NCBI GenBank assembly: GCA_009809945.1
Contig: WTPW01000447.1
Location: 356,376 to 420,375, forward strand
Origin: Gigaspora margarita
Taxonomy: Eukaryota > Glomeromycota > Glomeromycetes > Diversisporales > Gigasporaceae
Direction of reading: 5' to 3'
DNA: 64,000 bases
In this document: positions 34,673 to 46,854 of the stretch, one piece after another
How the letters are laid out: every line of letters starts with the position of its first letter
How positions within the stretch are numbered: position 1 is the first letter of the stretch
Notes under the pieces: model-generated
Told to the model about the DNA's origin: nothing
Seen by the model: only the letters and a program-made list of their open reading frames with translations
The model's database searches: none
Translations under genes and position numbers: made by a program

Positions 34673-34890
34673 CCATATCCTATCATGAATAAGCACCCCC
34701 TTTTTTGAAATTTCAAACTCAACGTTCTTGATAACTATCTTATCAAACTTAATAAAAATTTTTTTATTTAAATTTTATAGATCTATAAAATTTAAATAAA
34801 AAATTTTTTATTAAGTTTGATAAGATAGTTATCAAGAACATTGAGTTTGAAATTTCAAAAAAGAGGGTGCTTATTCATGATAGGATACAG
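34673..34890. mobile_element. TA-flanked, nearly perfect palindrome (218 bp)
   Basis: Left CCATATCCTATCATGAATAA then GCACC; reversed right CTGTATCCTATCATGAATAA then GCACC. TA on both sides. The arms are nearly identical, so it is young or recently converted. It is inserted into the right arm of the foldback around 33.7-34.9 kb. Confidence 0.75.
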
Positions 34891-34892
34891 TA

Positions 34893-35280
34893 CTAATTTT
34901 AGTTTAAGTACCAATCGTAAAATATTGTTTTTTATAGCTTTTAAAATTTTCAAAATCTAACTAGGCTTTTTTCTTTTTATCTTAATAATACATTATCAAA
35001 TATTGTTTTTTATTTAGCAATAACAATCTACTTTTAACTATAATGCTATACTGCTCTAAAATTGCAACAATCTTTGCATATAAAAATACAAACAAGTAGT
35101 TATATGCAATTAACAAATTTTGTAAGATTATAAAAAGGTATTAGAATATTAAATAGTAATAAAATTAAAATACTTTGATAAAAAAGATTGTAAATACTTT
35201 GTTTTATTTTGTTAAAAAACAATATGAGCAGTAAAGAATTAAAAATATTATTATTAATATATATTTTTTAGTATTAAATA
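34893..35280. other. AT-rich spacer without gene
   Basis: Only the continuation of the degenerate foldback arm is recognised, near 34893-34920. Confidence 0.5.
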
Positions 35281-35625
35281 TAATGATACAAATCAAAAAT
35301 TACAACTAATTGAAAAGTTGGCAACTAATCGATTGAACTTTTTGAATACCAACTAATTGATTAATCGATTAGTTGTAACTAATTGATTAAAAAATTAATT
35401 AGTGAATTAGTTGCAATTAATTGATTAATCAATTAATTAATTAGTTGCAACTAATCAATTAAAGAATTAATTAGTAAATTAGTTGTAATTAATTGTTTAA
35501 TCAATTAATTGATTAGTTGCAACTTAATAATTAATTGATTAATCTATTAATCAATTAATTGCAACTAATTGTCAACTATTTGAACAACTAATCGATTGAA
35601 AAAATTTTAACAATTTGTACTATTA
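35281..35625. mobile_element. TAATGATACAAAT-ended hAT-type element with ATCGAT palindromes
   Basis: Ends TAATGATACAAATC and reversed TAATAGTACAAATTG. Perfect 8-bp duplication ATTAAATA (35273-35280, 35626-35633). The interior is packed with AACTAATTGATTAATCGATT-type palindromic words. Related to 20880-21061 and 63224-63395. Confidence 0.8.
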
Positions 35626-35885
35626 ATTAAATATAAATAAAGTATTTAGTTTAAAAAATCCAATAAGTACAAAACTAATTAAATATAATAGTAAAAATAT
35701 CATAACTTATAGGTATTAACCTTAGCAATAAGTATAAAATTGTAACTATTTTTTATAATATATAAAGATTCAATAATTAAAAAATATATAAAGTTAAAAT
35801 AATATAGTTTTAAAAAAATTTGTAGCTATATATTTTATGAATTTGAATATATTATTTAGTTATTTATTAATTAATATATTTGATC

Positions 35886-35985
35886 TTTACAATAAGTAGA
35901 ACTATCACTAGAACTATTACTAAAAGTATTATCAGAACTATTACCAGAAATATCATTAAAACTATTACTAATACAATTTCTAAAA
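35886..35985. repeat. 12-bp minisatellite, about eight units
   Basis: The unit is AGAACTATTACT with single-base variants. A frame through it gives RTIT/KTIT repeats but ends in unrelated sequence, so it is not called a gene. A reversed relative (AGTGATAACTTC units) is at 40200-40275. Confidence 0.7.
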
Positions 35986-36099
35986 CTACTATATATTTTA
36001 AACTATTGCATATTCAGAAAGAAAATACAAATTTGTTACACTTGCGATATGTCACACTCCTTTTTTATTAGTTAAAATTTTTATATGACTGCTAATTTG

Positions 36100-37400
36100 C
36101 CTTCACAAATCAGATCAGATCAGCTTTTTTTTTTATATAAAAATTTATTTTATTAAGTTTTATAATTAAAAAAAAATACAATTATTTTATTATTTAAAAA
36201 AAAAATAACTTTATATAACAAAAAAAAGTAAAAAATACTTCATAAAACAAAAAAAAATTTTACAAAATTGTTGTATAACCAAAAATTGTTGCATAACCAA
36301 ATTCATTTATTTTTTATTATTTAAAAAAAAAGAAAAAAACTTCAAATAACAAAAAAAAAGTAAAAAAAATCTTTACAAAACAAAAAAAAATTTACAAAAT
36401 TATTGCTAACCAAATCCACTTATTTTTTATTATTTAAAAAAAACTACAAAATAATAATAAAAAATAACTTTGTAAAATAGAAAAGAAATTTTACTAAATA
36501 AAAAAAACTTTAAATAAAATAACTATCAAAAAATGATAAAAAATCTTTAGAAAAACTACTAAAAAATAATAAAGAATTCTTAAAAGAATACCAAAAAACA
36601 ACCAAGAATACTTGAAAACACTACTAAAAAATAGTGAAGAATTCTTATAAAAACTACTAAAAAACTTTTAAAAGAACTACTAAAAAACTACAAAAATACT
36701 TGAAGGAACCACTGAAAAACTAGAAAGAATCTGTAAAAGAGCTACTAAAAAACCACGAAAAAGCCTCAAAAGAACTACCAAAAAATGATAAAGAATTCTT
36801 AAAAACCCTACCAAAAAATAATAAAGAATCCTTAAAAAAACTACAGAAAAATAATAAAGAATCCTGAAAGAACTACTGAAAACAACAAAAAATCCTTAGA
36901 AAAGCTACCAAAAAACTACAAAGAATCTGTAGAAGAACCATAAAAAACTACAAAGAATCTGTAAAAGAACTACTAAAAACTACAAAGAATCTGTAAAAGA
37001 ACTACTAAAAAACTTCAAAAAATCCTTCAAAGAACTACTGAAAAACCACAAAGAATCTGTGAAAAAACTATTGAAAAACTACAAAGAATCTGTGGAAGAA
37101 CTACTAAAAAACTATGAAGAATCTTTGAAAAGACAACCAAAAAATGCTGAATTTACTGAAAGAACTTACAAAAAGACACAAAGAACCTACTAGATGAACT
37201 CACCAAAAAATAACTATTTCTGGAAAAACTTATCAAAAGCTTTTAGAAAATTCAACAAAAATGATGAAAAACTTATTCAAAAAATGATGAACCAATACTA
37301 AAACTAACAAACTTATCAAAAGAACTTACTGAAAAGCAAAAATTTACCAAAAAAAAACTCTAAAAAAAAATAGTGAAGAATCTATAGAAAAACTTAATAA
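36100..37400. repeat. A-rich tract followed by a roughly 33-bp degenerate minisatellite
   Basis: 36125-36535 is A-rich simple sequence. From about 36540 to 37200 a unit of 32-36 bp recurs: CTACAAAGAATCTGTAAAAG then AACTACTAAAAA. The commonest spacing is 33 bp, and one frame of the best units reads ELLKNYKESVK. Indels and stops break the frame. A continuation lies at 37565-37716 and 39549-39740 on either side of an inserted element. Confidence 0.65.
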
Positions 37401-37412
37401 AAAGCTTAGAAC

Positions 37413-37562
37413 CATGTTATTAATCATCTGATTAATTTTTATTAAAGGCCTATACCATTTCTCCTCTTTGATATAGATTTGGTTAAGTTTCTATATAAAA
37501 TTTCAATATTTTTTATCTTCTTTCCTCTAAAAAATCACTTAATTTTTGTCACTCCCCTTACA
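37413..37562. repeat. 150-bp dispersed repeat, copy 2
   Basis: Starts ATGTTATTAATCATCTGATT and ends AATCACTTAATTTTTGTCAC. It matches 14128-14277 with mainly transitions to A/T. Confidence 0.65.
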
Positions 37563-37716
37563 GTACTGCGAACTTGCCAAAAATGACAAAAAACCTACAA
37601 ATTTACTAAAAATTTCAATGAAAACTTATATAAAATTTATGAAAGAACCTATTGAAAAACAACCAACTGAAAATGACAAACTTACTAAAAGAACCCACAA
37701 AAAAATGATAACAAAC

Positions 37717-39540
37717 TAGTGCTCCTAGGTTCAGTTCAGGTTTGGTCTGGTCCGAGTTCGGTCCGGGATTGAACTAGACTCGGACTCTAAATTTTACTAA
37801 TTTCGGACTTCGAACTAGACTCAGACTCAAGTATAAGTTTGGTCTGGGTCTGGTTCGAAGTTCACGAACTGGTCTGGGTTCAAATACAGTTATATGTATT
37901 TTTTGGTGCTAAACAAGTTTACTTAGTGCATGTTTTTAGAATTAATTATAAATTATAAGATTTTATAAACTTTTATTAATAAAATTTCATAAAATCTTAT
38001 AATTCACAAAATTTTTTAATTAATTCTAACTTTATGCACTAAGTAAACTTATTCAGTACCTAATAATGCATCAAATCAGCAAAATTAATTTTATTTTACT
38101 TGAAATTTAGAGGATAGATGCAGATTTTTGGATTTTTGATCAAAAAAGTCAAATTTAAGTATCTATTCTCCAAATTTCATGTAAAATAAAAAACAATTGG
38201 CTGATTTAATGTATTTTTAGATGCTGAATAAGTTTACTTAGTGTATTAAGTTAGAATTAATTAGTGAAATCTTGTGAATCACAAGATTTTATAGAATTTT
38301 ATTAATAGAATTATATGAAATCTTATGATTCACAAAATTTTATTAATTAATTTTAACTTTATGCACTAAGTAAAATTGTTTAGCACCAACAAATACATTA
38401 AATTGGCTAATTTTTTTTATTTTACTTGAAATTTGGAGTATTGATGCTTAAATTTGATTTTTTGATCAAAAATCCAAAATTTTGCATCTATTTTTTAAAT
38501 TTCAAGTAAAATAAAAATAATTATGCCAATTTGATGTATTTTTAGGTGCTGAATAAGTTTACTCAGTGCATTAAGTTAGAATTAATTAATAAGAATTTGT
38601 GAATTATAAGTTTTTATAGAATTTTATTAATAAAATTTATAAAACCTTATAACTCACAAATTCTTATTAAATAATTCTAACTTAATGCACTAAATAAACT
38701 TGTTCAGCACCTAAAAATACATCAAATCAGCATAATTATTTTTATTTTACTTGAAATTTAAAAAATAGATACAAAATTTTGGATTTTTGATCAAAAAATC
38801 AAATTTAAGTATCAATTCTCCAAATTTCAAGTAAAATAAAAAAAATTCAGCTAATTAAATGTATTTGTAGATGCTAAACAATTTTACTTAGTGCATAAAG
38901 TTAGAATTAATTAATAAAATTTTGTGAATCATAAGATTTCATAGAATTCTATTAATAAAATTCTATAAAATCTTGTGATTCACAAGATTTCACTAATTAA
39001 TTCTAACTTAATGCACTAAGTAAACTTATTTAGCATCTAAAAATACATTAAATTACCAATTGTTTTTTATTTTACTTGAAATTTGGAGAATAGATGCTTA
39101 AATTTGACTTTTTTGATCAAAAATCCAAAATAATGTATCTATCCCCTAAATTTCAAGTAAAATAAAATTAATTCTACTGATTTGATGCATTTTTAGGTGC
39201 TAAACAATTTTACTTAGTGCATGTTTTTAGAATTAATTAATAAAATTTTGTGAATTATAAGATTTTATAAAATTTTATTAATAAAATTTTATAAAATCTT
39301 ATAATTCATAAAATTTTACTAATTAATTCTAAAAACATGCACTAAGTAAACTTGTTTAGCACTAAAAAATAAATATAACTATATTCGAACCTGAACTGGT
39401 TCGTGAACTTCGAACCAGACCCGGACCGAACTCGGACTTGACTAAAAAGTCTGAATATAAAAGTCTGAGTCCGGTCTGAAAATCGAACCAGACTCAAACT
39501 TGACTAAAGTCTGGTTCGAGTCTGGTTCATAGGAGCACTA
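37717..39540. mobile_element. TAG-ended hAT-type element (1.82 kb) with GGTTCGAACC repeats
   Basis: Both ends read TAGTGCTCCTA. A perfect 8-bp duplication TAACAAAC (37709-37716, 39541-39548) interrupts the minisatellite. CTGGTTCGAA / TTCGAACCAG and GGTCCGAG-type words fill about 150 bp at each end. The centre is a tandem array of palindromic units (37895-39375). No transposase frame. Confidence 0.88.
37895..39375. repeat. Tandem array of a roughly 325-bp double-hairpin unit
   Basis: Units begin near 37895, 38210, 38535, 38860 and 39186 (spacing 315, 325, 325, 326; the last is partial). Each contains a hairpin bounded by TTTACTTAGTGCAT and TGCACTAAGTAAA and another bounded by TTTTACTTGAAATTT and AAATTTCAAGTAAAA. 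Confidence 0.8.
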
Positions 39541-39978
39541 TAACAAACCTACTAAAAAACAATGAATTTACTAAAAAACCTATTAAAAAATGATAACAAA
39601 CTTAACAAAAGAACCCATTGAAACTAACGAAAACCTATAAATAACCTACAAAAAACTAATGAAGAACTTGGCAGAAGAAAATAAAAAAAACTACTGAATT
39701 ACCAAAATAATAAAAAATCTGATAATCTAAGTGTGACTTTACAAGACCCAGACTACTATATAAATTCATATACAATATTTCATAAATAGTTGATCCACTA
39801 TGAATTAGACCTGGGTGCATACTACAAAATCTATAATAATCAAATATGGCCTTTTTTAAATAGTTAGAATGCTTATTGTAAATACAAAGTATGTATATAC
39901 TTTAAATTTTTTTATTTCATAATATAAGCTCTTAGTGTGTACTAGACTCGGATTTACTATATGGTTTAAAAATTGGTA

Positions 39979-40153
39979 CAGTATAACCCTGCAATAGTCA
40001 TATTCGCAATAGTCACAATTTCGCTATAGTTACCTCAATTCTTCTATTTAACTATATATACTATATTTAAATTCTTGCTCGCATTAGTCACAATCTCGCA
40101 ATAGGCACATAGAATATCTAATTTTGGCATGTGACTATTGCGGGGTTATACTG
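39979..40153. mobile_element. TA-flanked MITE, CAGTATAACCCYGCAATAG ends
   Basis: Ends CAGTATAACCCTGCAATAGT and reversed CAGTATAACCCCGCAATAGT, TA on both sides, 175 bp. Internal repeats of CGCAATAGTCAC-type words. CAGT..AACC ends with a TA target are typical of pogo/Tc1-type elements. Confidence 0.85.
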
Positions 40154-40199
40154 TATAATGTAATAGACCTAGGTCTTATATATGAACTTATATAGTATT

Positions 40200-40275
40200 G
40201 CTTCAATGATGGTACCAATGATAGTACTAACGAAAGCTTCAGTGACAGCTCCAATAATAACTCTAGTGATAACTT
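40200..40275. repeat. 12-bp minisatellite, about six units
   Basis: Units such as CCAATGATAGTA, TCAGTGACAGCT and CTAGTGATAACT. Probably related, in reverse, to 35886-35985. Confidence 0.6.
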
Positions 40276-40455
40276 CAGAAAAGATTTAAAGTAACAACTA
40301 AAAAAAATATATAACATTAAAAAAAAAAAAATAAAAAAAAATAAAAGCAATAATAAAAATCTAAATTTAGATAAAAAGAGTATGACATATCATGAGTACA
40401 AGATTTAGATTTATTCAGATTAAACCAGTAATCAATTACTATATTTAACAAATAT

Positions 40456-40515
40456 TTATTACTATAAAATTTTAACTAATCAAAAAAGAAGTATAATATA
40501 TTGCGAATATGACAA
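40456..40515. repeat. Inverted partner of 36037-36090
   Basis: TTTTAACTAATCAAAAAAGA then TATTGCGAATATGAC mirrors the sequence at 36037-36090. This suggests that 36-40.5 kb was once bounded by inverted repeats; the rest of the arms is not clear. Confidence 0.4.
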
Positions 40516-40878
40516 CTTTATATTCCTATTCAGAAATTTTATTAATAGTAAAATAATATTCTATTTTTTAAAAAAATATATATTAAGTAGTAAATTGCAG
40601 ATAAAGGGTAAAAAATGATGATTATTTTATAATAAATTACAGCAGACATTTAATAGTAAATTTTTATAGTGTGTGAATAGGGCTTTTCTATATATAAAAG
40701 TATTTTTTTTACTAAGCAAACCTTTTATAATTTCTAATTAAACTTTGCAGAACCAACTTTTCTAATTCTGATGATAGTTAAATTATTCAAATCATGTTAG
40801 TATATAACATGATATGAGTATTTTTTGATTTTTTACTATAGGGTTTTTTATTATAATCAAAAATGTACGGACTGTTAA

Positions 40879-41430
40879 AGCCATGTACCTTTATATGTTT
40901 TTTATTATTTAATTAAAATTAGAATAAGGGTTAGTTAGGAGCTAGGTTTAGAAATATTTTATAGATAAAATTGCCTTCCTGACATTTTTAATTAAAGCTC
41001 TGAGACAGGTTTAGACACTCGTTTCTTGAATTTTTGGTGTTTTTCACTTTTTTCTTTGTTTTTTTTCTCAGAGAGCTGATCCATGATGATCAAAATTTAC
41101 AATTTGATTAGCAGTTAGTCACGTGATAGTGCCTGGCTTTAATGGATCCTATATAAGATTTTTTAAAAATTTAGTTAAAATTAAAGTTAGAGCCTGTTTA
41201 GCATTATAGTCAGGATTAGAGTTAGAACAAATATATAGGTAAAATTGCCTTTTCAGCATTTTTTATTAATGGCCCAAGACAGGTTTGAACTGCTGTTTTA
41301 TGTTTTTGCATTTTTTTGTTTTTTATCTTTTTCGGGCTAACCCGTGTAAACAAATTTTGTGACTCCGGTTGGTTAATTTACACAAAAATGTCACATGGGT
41401 ACATGGCTTTAGATGATCACCATATAAGGC
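40879..41430. repeat. Two tandem copies of a roughly 280-bp dispersed repeat
   Basis: Copies near 40880-41140 and 41165-41430 share TAAAATTGCCTT, a GACAGGTTT core and closing GGCTTTA words. Outer AAAGCCATGTACC and GGTACATGGCTTT are inverted. Related to the ATAGTAAAAT repeat family in the first 10 kb. Confidence 0.55.
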
Positions 41431-43100
41431 AATTAGTAAAACTCCACCAATTTTTACTATAAAATTTTGTCCCTTTAACTGCAAATTATCACTTAAGTTT
41501 TATTCAAATAAATAATGCATTTATTAAAAAAATAATTTAGAATAAAGTATTTGTTTAGCATATACAATTTTAAAATCTGAGCTTTAAAATATTTTGTCTA
41601 GCACAACAAATTTTAATTATACTAGTTTATATAAAAATTATATGATTTTTATATAGACTAATGTGAATAATTTAGAAAAAAATACGAATTGTTAGTACCT
41701 ATAGAATAATTCTAAAGTTATTAATAATATTTGTAACAAATTTTTGTTAATAAAATGTTATGTTCTTAAAAAATATTTTAAATTATATAAATAAGTTATT
41801 TGGGCAATTAATTTATACTAGCCAATTAAAAGAATTTCTTTCTATAAATCAAACTGTTGGTTTTGCTGTTCTTGCTATATATATAGGCAAATTTGTTCCT
41901 GTTTAATATTGTTACAAATTTAAATTTATCATATATAATAATCAAAACATAACTATTAACTAATTAAATTAATAATATGATATTGTCAATCAAAATGTGA
42001 TTAATATTAATAGCAATTTATTGTTAAATGATTTATTATCAAATTATTTATTATTAGTAATTATATATTTTTAAATAGTAATTTGATCTATATTTTTGTT
42101 ATCATCTTATACTATATATACATTTAACTTTTAATACATACTAAATTAAACAATATTGCTCATATATATTTGATCTAATTACATTTAAACTAACTTTGCA
42201 ATTACTATAAAATTATAATACACAAGATATAAATATTAATTAAAATACTATTAATTAAAATAATTGAAGCATATCTAAAATGGTTAGTATTTTTTTATTG
42301 ACTATATATCTAGTAACTAATGTTTTAGTTTTAAGATTAGTGAATATTAATATGAAGTAAAAAAAAAGATCAATTTTGTAAGATGTTACTAAATGAATAT
42401 AAGCACAGAAATTCATACCACAATACTAAACTATTTTGTATTCTAAAACAACTATTTTTGTACTTGTTTAAAGATCTTTGCTATGCACATAGTTCCATGT
42501 TTTTATATTGTCTATATTTTTGTTTTTTATTGTGTTTAAATTTCTATTAAATACAACCAACTTAATATAATATTTATAACAAAGTTGATCATAAAAACCA
42601 AGTTCAACTTTTAAATTTAGAGCAGCAGAGTTTTGCATAGTTTTAAGTAAGAATTTGGTGTTAATTTACGAAACTTTTTTCTTAAGATGCCCTTGCTACA
42701 TATTGTACAGTTCTATATTGTAATTCCTTCAGCATTGTTACTCATAAGTTTTTATGCTTGTGAGATCTTAAAAAACTATTGTAGGATCCTTGAAACTAAA
42801 GCCTTGTCGAATATAAATATGAAATTTCCAACTGTTATATATTTAGAAAAAAAGGTTTAGTTCTATTTTTACAAAGCTACAAAGCTCTAAATATTTACTA
42901 TTGTTCTCACCTTTAAAATTTAAAACTATATATATATATTTACTATTGTATTTAATAAATCAACCAATCAACGTTAATTTTTACAATAATCACATTTTTT
43001 GTTGATCGAAAATAAATCCGCCCATATGAAAAAAAAAGCTATAAAAATTACTATTTCTTCTTAAGAAACTATATCTATCGAATATAAAATTTAAAATTTT
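41431..43100. other. AT-rich stretch with nothing recognised
   Basis: No element ends, no credible frame. CpG becomes more frequent again at about 42950-43250. Confidence 0.5.
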
Positions 43101-43189
43101 AGTTTGTTATATCCAGAGTCCGCTATAGAGCGGTTCTTTATAAGAAGAGATGACTGTATATATTTTATTAATGTTTATTAATATTTGAC

Positions 43190-43340
43190 AATTTTTATGA
43201 TCCGACCTAACTTTCCGGACGATCATCCGATCCCAACCTGGTACACCAGGTGCGGAAAAATTGTAGGTGCGTACGGTACGTACAGCACCAGGCACACTCC
43301 CCTGGCAAAACTGACAAAAATCACCGGCTTTTCTATAATA
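43190..43340. repeat. GC-rich repeat related to the 45.2-kb element
   Basis: Contains CCTGGTACACCAGG, TGCGTACGGTACGTAC and CCCCTGGCAAAACTGAC then AAAAATCACCGGCT. The CACCGGCT/CCCCTG part recurs reversed near 45162-45185, and ATGATCCGACC resembles the interior of that region. The 111-codon reverse frame across it (43107-43442) is repeat-derived and not called. Confidence 0.5.
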
Positions 43341-43599
43341 ATAAATATTGTAACGATAAATATTGGAATTTTTACTTATCGGGAATAGTGATGCAGGGGA
43401 AATAAACAAATGTTTTAATTTCACGTTCGTGTAATTGATCATGCAAATTATGCATTTTTTGACGTCCTATAAATTCTTGCTAAACTTGTTAATGCTCAAT
43501 TCTACAATGTTAAGCACAAATTGTGGAAATAATTCCCTTGCATCACCAATAAGAAATAACTTTATAGTTTCGATAAAGCTCCAATCTAATTGGGAAATA

Positions 43600-45150
43600 G
43601 GCTTTTTTTAGGGGAATTTACAAATAAGGAATGAAAATAATTACAAACAAAGGCCCGATATTTGACAAATAAAGGTCCAAACCTACTGTTAGATGACAAA
43701 CCGTTCTAAACATAATATAATGGCCCCTTGTATACATGTGTGCCTAAATTGTCCATCTTGATAAAAAAATAATTACGGCAGAAATTAGCTAAAATTTTTT
43801 GACTCTTTTCATAAAAATACATCTAGTATAATTATTTCGGAGGGGTTCATATAAAAAATTTAGCAGTACCAAAATGTTTGCCGAAGATACTTTTTTTCAA
43901 AAATAATTTAGTAACACATGTATAGCTATACTTTAGAGTTAACATTATACTGAATAGAATAATTGCTATATCAAAATTGGCATGCAATTTATTCTAATGT
44001 TTACTATGCAAGTCTAATTACATAATTACTAGATGCAGATTTTTCTATTTAACGTTAGAATGTTAGAAATAAAATATGCATTCTAGTTTTTAATTCTGTG
44101 TCATTGACTGCATGTACGTGAATCATGGCCTTTCCTCTATGGCATGTAAATGAGTTTTCGTGACTTTTCTGCTTAAGTAGTTGCAAAGTTTCGTTATCAA
44201 GAACTATTGTATATATGATGTTGGTAGTATAAGTGGATGTTTAAAAAATATGCCAAGAATTTGTTGGATCAAGAAACAATTCTATAGTGCAGGTAATCAT
44301 TGAATTGGAGAATCGAATAGAACAAAAGTACATTTTTCTTTGCGTATTCGAATTTCATATTTATTTTTTTTTTATGCGCTTAATAATTAACCACACGATG
44401 AGTTTCAAGTTATTGATCCATGAGACTTAAATCACAGACCTTTAAGCGCAGAATTATTTTGGACCCTTATTTGTAATAATTTTCAAATATCGGCCCTCTA
44501 ACTGAAATCACATATCGGCCGATTTGTTTGACCCCAAAATCAACCAATCATTATTGAGGATTATCAAAGAAATTTCGTACCTAAAATTTAATACATGCGA
44601 ACGACCTTTTTAACTAAGCTTGTATTTATAATTAAATATATAGAAAATTATGATGCTTATATATTTAATTATAAGCCAAATGTATGTTAAAAAGGACAGT
44701 TTTTTTTAAAATTTGCTTCGAGTTTATCCTTGAAGCTTCCCTTTCCTAAAACACCCGAGTATTTCAACAAACGGAAAAGTACTTCTTTCTACAGCTTAGC
44801 ATAGCTCTTTTATTGAATTTTATTGGTTTTTTAAACTTGTCTAGGCGTTAAAAAAGCTCTTTTGTTAGTTGTAACAAGTGCTTCGTTTTAACGTCACTTA
44901 GGAGCAAATTTCGTGTAACAGTTTATCAAAAAAAGGCCCAAAAAATCAAATCAGCCGATATGATTGTACAATATACAGTATGTTCGGAAAATCGACTCCA
45001 TTCCGAATATTTTTTTGAACAAAAGCCGACAAAATTTGGACCAAATTTTTTTATAAGGATTTGTAATTATTTTCAATTTTGAGCCCTTATTCTCCCTTTT
45101 TTAAAGTTTATTTCTTAATCGGATAAAAAGTATTTTATCGATAATTACAG
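43600..45150. other. Intergenic stretch with dispersed repeat fragments
   Basis: GGGGAATTTACA/ATAATTACAAA-type fragments at about 43612 and, reversed, at about 44450 and 45055 resemble the ends of the 47.0-48.4 kb inverted pair. No gene supported. Confidence 0.45.
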
Positions 45151-45212
45151 AAACGATCTTCCAGCCGGTGATTTTGTCAGGGGAATGTATGTATCGTACG
45201 TACGAACTCATA

Positions 45213-45433
45213 CAGGAGGGTCACCAAAATTCCGGGTCGGAATACATCGGAGTGCATCGGGATCATGGCCGGAATCGATCAATTTTGCCTCAAGATCATA
45301 AAAAATTTTACTAATGAAATCATTAAGTAAAAAGTGCCCAGCTGATAATTTTGCTATAGAATCTGCTAACAACTAGGACTAAACGCCGACCTAGATCCGA
45401 CGCATCCGACCCGGAATTTTGGTGACTCTCCTG
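45213..45433. mobile_element. TA-flanked Tc1/mariner-type MITE, CAGGAGRGTCACC ends
   Basis: Left CAGGAGGGTCACCAAAATTC; reversed right CAGGAGAGTCACCAAAATTC. TA on both sides (45211-45212, 45434-45435). CGTACGTACG tracts flank it. GC- and CpG-rich relative to the region. 221 bp. Confidence 0.82.
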
Positions 45434-46025
45434 TAAAATTCGTACGTACGTATATATCAGAAAATACTGTGCAATCAAAGATATATAAATTGTGCGTATG
45501 TAAATACTTTATTGAGGTCGATAATTTACTTTAATGTGCTACTTGATTGCATTATAGAAATTGGGGTTTAAATTGCCTGCTTATCGTAATATCTGTAATA
45601 TAACGTATAATCAAGTTATACAATAAAGTAGGATATTTAATTTCACTATATATATAATTTTTATTTTTTAGATTTCTTGTACGTACGTACATACGTACGC
45701 ACATACGTACGCAAAATTTTGTAATCAAATGCTTGTTGCATTTAGGTACGTATAACGGAAGTTCGATTTTATTGGTTGTTTATTTCTGGAATAAACAAAA
45801 AATATTCATAACTACAGTACTGGTCATGGGAATAGTACCCCCAGGTCGTTGCAAACCAATTTTATTTTCTTAAAATACAGGGACAGCCTATAATTTTAAT
45901 GCATAAGTTATAATCCCCCAGCGATTCTATTAGTTCTAAAACTCGACTTTACATACTATGCACTAATTTAGTTGCGAGCTCCTTAGAAAGTTGTTGATTC
46001 CATTCTTTTTTCAATCCTTTGTTTT

Positions 46026-46027
<2 letters not shown>

Positions 46028-46081
<54 letters not shown>
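46028..46081. repeat. Poly(T) run, 54 nt
   Basis: An uninterrupted T run at the 3' side of the minus-strand transposase remnant. Its length is probably unreliable in the assembly. Confidence 0.85.
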
Positions 46082-46082
<1 letters not shown>

Positions 46083-46102
46083 TAGTTTTAATTTTAAGAG
46101 TT

Positions 46103-46770
46103 ACCATACATTTTCGAGGTTTGATTAGGGATGCTGATGACCAGCAATAACCTTGCCTTTATTTTTGATTGATGGTTTGGGTCATTATCCTCTTGGAGGA
46201 CCCTCCTATTATTGCCCTCAACAAAAAAACCTGCACACAGAAGACAAAAGACCCTTCTTATACATTTTACACATAAATTTGCCATTAAGGCTCTGGGTAA
46301 AAAAACCAACACCCAAAACTTGACATGAAAAGCAGCCCCAGTCATGCTCTTTCAGAGAATGCTTGACAGTATGAAATGCTTTTCGCTTCTCAATGAATTG
46401 CCATACCTTTATTTGTACTGAAATAAGGTGAAGGCACTCTCATCTATGAAAATTATTGAAATTTTGATGCTTTAAGGCCCAATCCAAGTGGTCAGCTCAG
46501 TGATCTGTAGTGAATAGTGGTTTTTGAGAAGTCCAAAATGCCCCAGCTTCAACAAGGCGCCATATAATTGCTTTTGTACTAATGTTAACACATTGTTCTC
46601 CAAGTTGTTTTTGAATTTCTGAGTTGGTTATATGTTGTTGTTTTTTGCCAGTTTCACAATTTCTTTTATTTTGGATAGAAGTTGTTGCATGCTTTGAGCT
46701 GGGCTTTTTTTTTTGCTATTGAGGTCCTTGGCCATTAGGATCAGACAATTATGTTGATACATATGAGGTT
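46103..46770 (-). pseudogene. Tc1/mariner-like DDE transposase pseudogene
   Basis: Reverse translation in shifting frames shows a helix-turn-helix part (NSEIQKQLGE.., STKAIIWRLVEAG) and the first catalytic Asp in IFIDESAF (about 46429-46452). Then come HTVKHSL..DWGCFSCQVLG, the second Asp in LQEDNDPNHQSK (about 46170-46203), and a probable third acidic residue in ENVW (46104-46115). Each block is a known Tc1-family hallmark in the right order. At least three frameshifts and several stops separate them, and the D-to-E interval is shorter than the usual 34 residues. It cannot make a working transposase. Flanked by a Tc1-like end at 45815. Confidence 0.78.
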
Positions 46771-46854
46771 GATAACAAAGAGGTAAAATCTATATTGTCT
46801 AGGTTGATATTAACGGGTTGGGAGGACTCCAGATAATCTAAAGTAGGTGGAATG

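Larger units (their letters stand above)
45815..46800 (-). mobile_element. Degenerate Tc1-like element (left end and transposase remains)
   Basis: After TA at 45813-45814 the sequence reads CAGTACTGGTCATGGGAATA, a typical Tc1-family end. The transposase remnant 46103-46770 lies on the minus strand. No matching right end was found; the 46855-46972 palindrome lies close to where it should be. The right limit is approximate. Confidence 0.55.

Noticed and set aside
35281-35625. CRISPR-like regularly spaced repeats
   Set aside because: The repeated words are palindromic, irregularly spaced and enclosed in an element with an 8-bp duplication; the host appears eukaryotic.
35880-36071. RTIT-repeat frame of 63 codons
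   Set aside because: A direct reading of a 12-bp minisatellite, with no conserved flanking coding sequence.
43107-43442. 111-codon minus-strand frame
   Set aside because: It runs through the GC-rich repeat with palindromic CCTGGTACACCAGG and shares that repeat with 45.2 kb. No domain is recognised.
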